Of a DNA stretch of 64,000 bases, positions 57,497-64,000 are shown piece after piece (the first letter of the stretch is position 1; every line of letters begins with the position of its first letter). The notes beneath the pieces were generated by a model that did not search any database, was not told where the DNA came from, and was given only the letters and a program-made list of their open reading frames with translations. The stretch is from Sequoia sempervirens (lineage: Eukaryota > Streptophyta > Pinopsida > Cupressales > Cupressaceae). The position numbers and the translations under genes are program-made. The stretch spans positions 493,342,320 to 493,406,319 of the forward strand of contig VDFB02270651.1 in assembly GCA_007258455.2 (NCBI GenBank), given 5' to 3'.

Positions 57497-58811
57497 TTCT
57501 CCCAAAGGCTATGTCTCTGGATCCCTCTCCAATAGAGTGACTAATCCAATTATACTCCAAAAATCAGAATTACAATTGCAATACCATTCCCTTCCAACAC
57601 AATGGTGTAACATTCCTCTGTCATACAAGAATGGCTCCAAAATGTTCAAAGCGTTCTCTCCTTTACATCACCTGCTTCACTTTCAGAATGACCCATGCCC
57701 CCTTTTTATACAAAAAAATATGCTTTAATAAGGCTTAACCAATAAAAAAATCAAATAACCCCTTACAATAGATTAACCTTCATTTCCTAACCTCCCTTTG
57801 TATTCTCATAAAGTTGTTAGGGGTTAGGTTTTACAATATAGGCATATTTGTTAATTTTTGGCTTAAAATACAAGACAAAACAAATTGATCTTTGTCTAAT
57901 ATTACATGCCACATAGTGGCGTAGCGGTTGCCAATCATTTTGGGGACAGGGTGGTTGTGAGTTCAACCCCTCACCGTTCCATTTTTGAAAACCCGTTTAA
58001 ACTTGGTTAGTTTCCAAAACTAACCCACCACCAAAGTAGATTGAAGGCATGGCGTGTGGCACAACAACCATCGGCGGTCTCAGAGTCCAATGGGTCACAT
58101 GGTTGAGTCCTCTTAAATTTTTTTTGAACCATCCAAAACAACTGATGACCAATGCCATAGGAGGGTGACACGTGGCGCTCCCAAGAGCTACCATGTGTCG
58201 ATATTTGATTTGCTAACAAAGACACCTATACCTATTGACTGGACCACCACTTGTCCTTGTTGACTGGATGTACGAATGAAATGTGTCACTTGTGGGTTGG
58301 TCCACCTCATCGTCTATACCGTATGTCCTACTGAATCACCGTGCTGATGTCATCAGTTGTACCACCTGGTCCACCCTAGTCAACTGCAACTTTGACTTGT
58401 GATATCTCGGACGTATGAACTCAGAATTTGATGAAACGAACATCGTTGGGTTTGTGTTGTCAAGCTCTTCTATTTGAAATCATTTTTGATGAATTCTGAG
58501 ATGATTTTTTTTCACTTTTTTGATAGCCTCAGGTACTAGTTTGACTGGCTATATCTTGAGAATACAATCTCCTTTCGAATCCATTCAAGTTGCATTGGAT
58601 TCAAGATTCTAAGCTCTTTCTAATGGTGCTAAATTCCAGAGCATTGGGGACACTTCAATTTTTCAGCAAAAAATATTCCCTAGATCAGGCCTCCCTACTG
58701 GAGATCTTTTGGACCTCTAAAAGCTTGATTACTCAGAAAGTAAGTGTGGGTAAAGTTCCCTCACTTTACCAATCTCCATCCATTTTACCCTGCTTGGATT
58801 CATTGCATTCA
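57497..58811 (-). repeat. gypsy 2 3' LTR, right part
   Basis: It aligns with the right LTR from about 63590 to the window end. The minus strand starts TGAATGCAATG at 58811 next to the PPT. The full LTR without the insertion is about 1.5 kb. Confidence 0.88.
57917..58130 (+). repeat. two tRNA-like pol III box modules, possible SINE in the LTR
   Basis: TGGCGTAGCGGT (57917-57928, A-box like) with GAGTTCAACCCC (57959-57970, B-box like) is followed by TGGCGTGTGGC (58050-58060) with GGTTGAGTCC (58101-58110). A T-rich end follows at 58118-58125. Spacing in each pair is about 30-40 bases, as in tRNA genes and tRNA-derived SINEs. No folded tRNA could be drawn. The right LTR ends at the window border just before the matching position, so presence there is unknown. 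Confidence 0.35.
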
Positions 58812-58821
58812 GTCCCTCTCT
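58812..58821 (-). other. polypurine tract of gypsy 2
   Basis: The minus strand reads AGAGAGGGAC immediately before the LTR start. Confidence 0.75.
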
Positions 58822-58829
58822 GAGGTATT

Positions 58830-59990
58830 CAACTACTCCTCTTCGTGAAGTCCTGACATTCCTGTCAAGAATGACATCCTCTAGCAACTCTGACATGTAC
58901 TCTAGTGAAAGATCATCAACTGATGGAACCTAAATGTTCATGTCTTCATCCAGTATCATTGGAGGCTCATACAACTTTAGATTCTCAACTTTGACAACCC
59001 AATAGATATGCATTTATGGAGGAAGATTAAGGTGGAAGGCATTGGTACCGATCTTTTCCAGAATCTCAAAAGGACCATATCTGATCGGTTTGAGCTTTCT
59101 TCCTTCACCTTGCATTCTTTCGTTGTTGATATGTAACCAAACTCGTCTCCAACCTAAAATGGTGATGACTGCGATGCTTATCATGGCGAGCCTTGTATTT
59201 TGCTTGGATCTACTCCAACTATGCTTCCACTACCTGATGAATTGCTTGGACTTTTTGGATGAACTTTAAAGCCCTTTCTGCATCATGTCATCCATCTTCC
59301 ACATCATATTTTCCAAAAGAAAAATCCATTGGTGTTTTAGGAAAATAATCGAAGCAAGTCTCAACAGGATACCTCTTGGTAGAAGAGTGTGCCACATGGT
59401 TGTAAGCATGTTGCACATAATGAAGACTCTCATCCCATAGCTTAGGATACTTGTTGTAGTAACCTCTGAGCAGATGCACAACTATCCTGTATACTACCTT
59501 TATTTTTCTGTCAGTCTGCAGATGGAAGGTTGTACTCTTCTTTAGTTTGGTGTCTATGAGTTCCCACAAAGTTGACCAAAATTCCCCTAAGAATCAAGAA
59601 TCTTGATCCAATACAATAGAAGTAGGTAACCCAAAATGAACCCATACAAATTGAAAGTACATATGAGCCATCAGTTTAGTAGTGACCTATTTCTTACAAG
59701 GCATTAGGATACACATTTTTTTGAACCAATCAACTACTACATACAGATAATCATGTCCCTTCCTAGACATAGGTAACCCCTCGAAAAAATCCATTGAGAC
59801 ACTTTTCATGGATGGGATGGTACAAGTAGAGGCATGCACAACCCCAATTTCTTGTTACTAGGTTTACTAGTTGCACACATGACACAACCTCTAGTATACT
59901 TGGATACAGTTTCTTGCATATGAGGCCAGTAACAATACTTCTGCAGCTGAGTGATTATTTTGCTTACCCCAAAGTGTCCTGCAATCAATG
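58830..59990 (-). pseudogene. gypsy 2 integrase
   Basis: From right to left: the HHCC zinc-binding domain in the 59988-59806 frame (AGHFGVSKIITQLQKYCYWP and CVMCATSK, showing H-x4-x-H positions partly changed and the CxxC pair); the core with YFQFVWVHFGLPTSIVLDQD-like text around 59650-59580; the Glu block in the 59569-59288 frame (STTFHLQTDRKIKVVYRIVV, normally S-x-x-HPQTDGQTE, then YYNKYPKLWDESLHYVQHAY); and a C-terminal domain at about 59220-58990 (KARHDKHRSHHHF, RYGPF-like). Frameshifts separate the blocks. Confidence 0.85.
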
Positions 59991-60179
59991 AGGTGTGTGC
60001 TTCTTTGATAACCTATGCTTGTTCATCCTTTGGAATGCATAATTTTCCCAAGTGATACAACAATTTTTCCTCCACATAGTAATCTTTCTCTTCTACATGT
60101 TTTCCTGCAATTAGAGCTGAATATATTTCCTTAAATTTTTCATCATTCGCATATTGTTCCTAAGAACTTTCATGTACCA

Positions 60180-60860
60180 TGGAACTACCTTTAAGGATAA
60201 TCGAAGCTTTCATAACAGGAGGCCTAGACAACATATCTGCTACTTTGTTATGGGAACCTTTTTTATACTTAATAACCAAATGAAACTCTTGCAAAAAACC
60301 CATCCACCGAAGTGCCTACTTTGTTGCAGTTTAGACTGTGAGTGTAAATACTGAAGTGGCTGATGATCAGTGTGGATTACAGTTTATTTCCCCATTATGT
60401 AATGTTTCCATTTTCTAACACTTTGAACTAAAGCATAAATTTCCTTATCATAAGTGGGATAGTTACTTACTGCTCTTGAAAATGTTTTAGAGTGGTAGCA
60501 GACTAGTTTACCTCCTTACATGAGAATGGATCCCATGGAAAACCCACTCGCATCTGTCTCAATCTCAAACAGTTGATGTAGATTTGGTAAAGCCAAAACT
60601 GGTGTAGTGCTCAACTTTTCCTTCATAGTGTCAAAAGCCTTCTATTGTGGACCTCCCCACTAAATTTTTTCCTTCATACTGGTTAATGCGTGCAATGGTA
60701 ATGCAATATAAGAGAATTTTGTAATGAACTTTCTCCAGTACTGAACTGCACCTAGGAAACATCTGACTTTTGTGACTATACTTGGCTTAGGCTAGTTTAC
60801 AATAGCTTCAACCTTCACATGGTCTACTTTCTATTGACCACCCCCTACAACATAGCCTAA
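60180..60860 (-). pseudogene. gypsy 2 RNase H region
   Basis: RCFLGAVQYWRKFITKFSYI (about 60760-60700) is the RT-RNase H connection (normally R-x-FLG-x-x-x-YYR-x-FI). FEIETDASGFSMGSIL (about 60575-60530) carries the catalytic TDAS. NYPTYDKEIYALVQSVRKWK and THDHQPLQYL-like text (normally TDH) follow near 60460-60340. Several stops break the region. Confidence 0.8.
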
Positions 60861-60866
60861 GTACAC

Positions 60867-61388
60867 TTAGGATGTATTAGCAAATTCACACTTAGACATC
60901 TTTACATAAAGTTTTTCTTTTCTCAATACATCAAAAAATTTCTTTACATGACTTACATGATCTTCCCAAGTTTGATTGAATAGAAGAATATCATCTAGAT
61001 AGACTATGAAAAAAACATCAATGAAAGGATGAAAGACATCATTCATGACTCTCATAAAGGTAGCTGGTGCATTACAAAGCCCAAAGGGCATGACCATCCA
61101 CTTAAACAGTCCCTGTTTTGTCTTAAATGCAGTTTTCCAAATGTCATCTTCTGCAATTCTTATCTGATGATATCCACTACGTAAGTCTAACTTAGTGAAA
61201 TAAATTGCATGCTTCAACTGATCAAGTAAATCATCAATGCTGGGAAGAGGATACTTGTTCTTTACCATTATCTTGTTCAGGACTCTATAGTCGATGCACA
61301 TTCTCCAAGTCCCATCTTTCTTTGGAACCAACACAATTGGAGAACCGCAAGGAGATGTACTAGGAAGGATGAATCTTTTCTCAACCAA
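60867..61388 (-). pseudogene. gypsy 2 reverse transcriptase
   Basis: A 173-residue open frame covers most of the RT core: SPCGSPIVLVPKKDGTWRMC, IDYRVLNKIMVKNKYPLPSI (normally DYR-x-LN-x-x-T), YFTKLDLRSGYHQIRI (first catalytic Asp), FKWMVMPFGLCNAPATFMRV, and the active-site strand VYLDDILLF (YLDD intact). The next stop-free frame to the right (61612-61277 and 61709-61476) carries the PR-RT linker with PPKREIQHEI. This is the best preserved retroelement enzyme piece in the window, but flanking stops leave it without a polyprotein. Confidence 0.92.
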
Positions 61389-61699
61389 CTCCTGAACCCG
61401 ATTTTTGATTTCCTCATTCTACATAGCTGATAAATGGTACATGTCAATGTTAGGAAGTGGCACATCCTACTATAACTAGATTTCATGTTGTATCTCTCTC
61501 TTGGGTGGCAACCCCTTCGGCTCCTGAAACAAGTCATCATAAGCGGAAACAATTTTGACCATTTCAAATTTATGTTTTGGATCACACCCCTTGAACGCCT
61601 CAAATTTATCATCTTCTTTGGATTTTACAAGCATTAATGCAAATTTCTTACTAGAATTGACTAATCTTTTCGTTTGATCAACATTAACTAGTGTAAGAT

Positions 61700-62090
61700 T
61701 AGTCTTCACCTTATGTGCATGTACAATGTACTCTATCCCATCTTTAAAAAGATGATACTTGTTCTCCCCCTATAAAAGATTTCTTTTTTGTCATATAGAT
61801 AAGGACTCCCCAACACAAGACCACAAATATCCAAAGGAACTACTTCTACCTCTACCTCATCAACAAAGTTTGCAGTGATAGAAAATCTCAGTTTTCATTG
61901 TTTTGTTACCTATAGTTAAGCATCATTGCAAACCCATCCAAGTGTATATGGCTTTGGATGAGGTGTTGTAGCCAAATTGAGTTTCTTTACCACTTCTTCA
62001 GATATTAAGTTGACTTGAGAACCCATATCAAACAGTGTATCAACCTTACTGTGCTTTGTTACAACCTGAATGTGAAACAATTCATTTCTT
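61700..62090 (-). pseudogene. gypsy 2 protease
   Basis: DTLFDMGSQVNLISEEVVKK (about 62045-61990) is the retropepsin active-site region with Met in place of Ser or Thr in D(S/T)GS. EVEVVPLDICGLVLGSPYLY (about 61860-61800) is the closing segment, normally D-x-x-x-(V/I)LG-x-(P/D)(F/W)L. There are stops between the two blocks. Confidence 0.75.
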
Positions 62091-62219
62091 TTCTTAACAA
62101 CCTTAGGAGAAGATTCTTTACTTGTACTTGCACTTGCATTGGAAAAACTTTCATTGAAGAAAGAGATGTACCTTTCCCTTTACCTTGGATCTTAATAGCA
62201 ACAATCTTTGTCTCATCTC

Positions 62220-63390
62220 CGAAGTCAGATCCAAGATCCTGTTGAATCACTGCAGTAGTCTTTTGCTTGCCTTTATTGCCTCCATATCTTTTCGGCCTTA
62301 ACTCTTGATGCAGATTCCAACCCTTTGAATCATCATGCCCCTCTTTCTTGCAATGGGAGCATGTGGCTTATCACCCTCTTTCTTAGCTGTAGTTGTCTTC
62401 TTCCCTTTTCCTTTATCTTTTGTCTTTGTCTATACCCTTAGGCTTAGATGGTTTTTTATCAGACTTATCAATGAAGGAACCCTTACCTCATGACTCTAAG
62501 TGTGTAACTTGGACACAAACTTCATCCAAATTACTAGGATTCAAAACCAAAATGGAATGCCTTAAGAGTGAAGACCACCTATGTACTTCAACAATGTATT
62601 CAGGTGTACAGTGGAACATTCAATGCAATAGCTTGTTTACAGAAATCATGGGTCTAATCTTGAATAGATTGACCTTTCCCTTGCCTAAAAGTTTACCAGT
62701 TCATCATTAACTGTTGAATATGGCCTAAGGGATAGAATTTACTTTTAAGAGCATTAACAAATTCTTCCCAAGTTAAACTAACTCTACCATGCAATGAAAT
62801 TTCTGCCTGAGTCCTACTCTCCCACTAGGTGAGAGTTGAACCTCCCAACTGAAGAGTAGCCAACTAGATCCTATCAGCATCATCTAAGAGATTTTGGACT
62901 CTACAATAGACTTTAACTTGTTGAACCCAATCATCTAATTTTTTTGCATTCAATTCCCCACAATACTTTGGTAAGTCAAATTTTACATCCAATTTTATTT
63001 TAGGCTTGTGTGCACCTTTGAAAAGATTAGAAGACATAGAATAAGTAGAAGAAGGAGAAGATGGAGAAGGAGAAGAAGAAGTTGGGGGAATTTTCGGAGG
63101 CTCATGATCACCTCCTGATCTTTTCCCTTTGTCCTCATGAGCTTCATGTCTCTACATCCGTTCTTGCCTCTCCTGGAATAGAACTTCTAGCATGACCTTC
63201 ATGTCAAGAAAAGCCTTATGTAAAATCTTCTCATCAAGCTTTGAAATTTGTCCACCACCCGTTTCTTCCATCTATGATGGTGGATCAGTTCTTTGTCTTC
63301 TGATCTCAGGATTATATTCGTCAAGCTTGCCTTCGCCTCATCGAATCCTAGATCTCATTAGCATTCACTTCTGTAATACTAGTCACACAA
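62220..63390 (-). pseudogene. gypsy 2 gag
   Basis: From right to left: an N-terminal part with a Ser/Pro run (about 63110-63030); KIKLDVKFDLPKYCGELNAK and LDDWVQQVKVYC (about 63010-62910, the F-x-G-x-x-x-(P/A)-x-x-x-x-W pattern); LGGSTLT-WESRTQ (the A-x-x-W region); LTWEEFVNALKSKFYP (about 62785-62740); RQGKGQSIQD (about 62690); and a zinc knuckle CSHCKKEGHDD near 62350, with the last Cys lost. The body is broken by stops in the 62400-62650 region. Confidence 0.82.
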
Positions 63391-63391
63391 A

Positions 63392-63403
63392 GCTCTAATA
63401 CCA
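63392..63403 (-). promoter_or_regulatory. primer binding site of gypsy 2
   Basis: The minus strand reads TGGTATTAGAGC, one mismatch from the initiator-Met type, four bases from the right LTR. Confidence 0.85.
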
Positions 63404-63407
63404 AACT

Positions 63408-64000
63408 TGAGCTGATTTAGGATCTACGATGATTGCTTATAAAATTCTTAACTTTACAATGATTAATTAAAGCTTAAACACACAAAATAATGTAACAAAA
63501 TGATTAAATGAACATAGCATAATAAAGATGATGAACTGAAAGAAAGAGAGTAAAGAGATAGAAGACAAAACACAATTGATAACGAAGTTCACCCAAAGGC
63601 TACGTCTTCGGGTCCCTCTCCAATAGAGTGACTGATCCGATTACGCTCCAAAAATCAGAATTACAATTGCAAGACCATTTCCTTCTAGCACAACAATGTA
63701 ACATTCCTTTGTTGTACAAGAATGGCTCCAATGTCTTCAAAGCGTTCTCTCCTTCACATCACCTGCTTCATTTCAGAATGACCCATGCCCCATTTTTATA
63801 CAAAAAATATGCCTTAATAAGTCTTAACCAATAAAAAAATCAAATAACCCCTTATAATAGATTAGCCTTCGTTTCCTAACCCCCTTTTGTCTTCTCACAA
63901 AGTTGTTAGGGGTTAGGTTTTACAATATAGGTATATTAGTTAATTTTTGGCTTAAAATACAAGACAAAACAAACTGACCTCTCTATAATATTACATGCCA
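63408..64000 (-). repeat. gypsy 2 5' LTR, truncated by the window end
   Basis: It aligns with 51219-51398 and then with 57497 onward, skipping the inserted element. It is uninterrupted here, which is what reveals the borders of that insertion. Confidence 0.9.

Larger units (their letters stand above)
51219..64000 (-). mobile_element. second Ty3/gypsy element, nested in copy B, runs off the window
   Basis: Left LTR 51219-58811 (itself split by an insertion); PPT at about 58812-58821; integrase, RNase H, RT, protease and gag on the minus strand; PBS at 63403-63392; right LTR from 63408 past 64000. The PR-RT-RH-IN order defines Ty3/gypsy. Domains are broken by stops and frameshifts. It entered the copy B gypsy relic after ATATGCAT, a junction that is uninterrupted in copy A. 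The TSD cannot be confirmed because the right end is outside the window. Confidence 0.9.

Noticed and set aside
57908..57980. A functional tRNA gene
   Set aside because: Box-like motifs exist, but no acceptor or anticodon stem could be paired.

Overview
This is nuclear DNA from a vascular plant, most likely a gymnosperm. That is an inference from plant EIN3/EIL, RPN2 and BSU1-like coding sequences, low gene density, and decayed, nested LTR retrotransposons filling most of the window. There are no bacterial operons, CRISPR arrays or phage genes. The only full-length intact host gene is an ETHYLENE INSENSITIVE3-like (EIL) transcription factor at 46551-48398 (+).

The main structure is a large direct duplication. 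Copy A (6377-22941) and copy B (34895-51218) align almost end to end at an offset of about 28.3-28.5 kb. Copy B starts exactly at a 100-N assembly gap (34795-34894). Each copy holds, in order: the tail of an unrecognised broken ORF; a broken BSU1/BSL-type phosphatase fragment; a complete but stop-ridden Ty1/copia element with LTRs, PBS, PPT and matching TSDs; an inverted-repeat cluster; an exon-like fragment of RPN2 (oligosaccharyltransferase subunit 2) carrying a 181-bp tandem array (3 units in A, 2 in B); a 5S-rRNA-like sequence; a deleted EIL fragment; a full EIL gene; and the 3' end of a decayed minus-strand Ty3/gypsy element. EIL-A has lost one base in an A-run and is split; EIL-B is open over 615 codons. 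The data cannot tell a true tandem duplication from two haplotype contigs joined across the gap.

Left part (1-6376): the 5' end of a minus-strand copia-like element (gag, PBS, LTR), a decayed minus-strand gypsy gag/protease relic, and about 2 kb without recognisable genes that leads into the unknown ORF.

Middle part (20.6-34.8 kb): the decayed gypsy element of copy A is split by a 7.8-kb element (23129-30908). That element has 1.3-kb LTRs, near-matching 5-bp TSDs and a gag but no recognisable protease, RT or integrase, so it looks like a non-autonomous gag-only (TR-GAG-like) element. The gypsy RT, protease and gag relics resume at 31.6-34.6 kb.

Right part (51.2-64 kb): copy B's gypsy relic is interrupted at 51218 by a second minus-strand Ty3/gypsy element that runs past the window end (gag, PR, RT, RNase H and integrase all recognisable). 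Its left LTR is in turn split by a 6.1-kb insertion (51399-57491) bounded by TG...CA and a 5-bp TSD. This insertion carries a long broken plus-strand ORF (about 1150 codons) that I cannot assign to any family. It is the best candidate here for an undescribed element.
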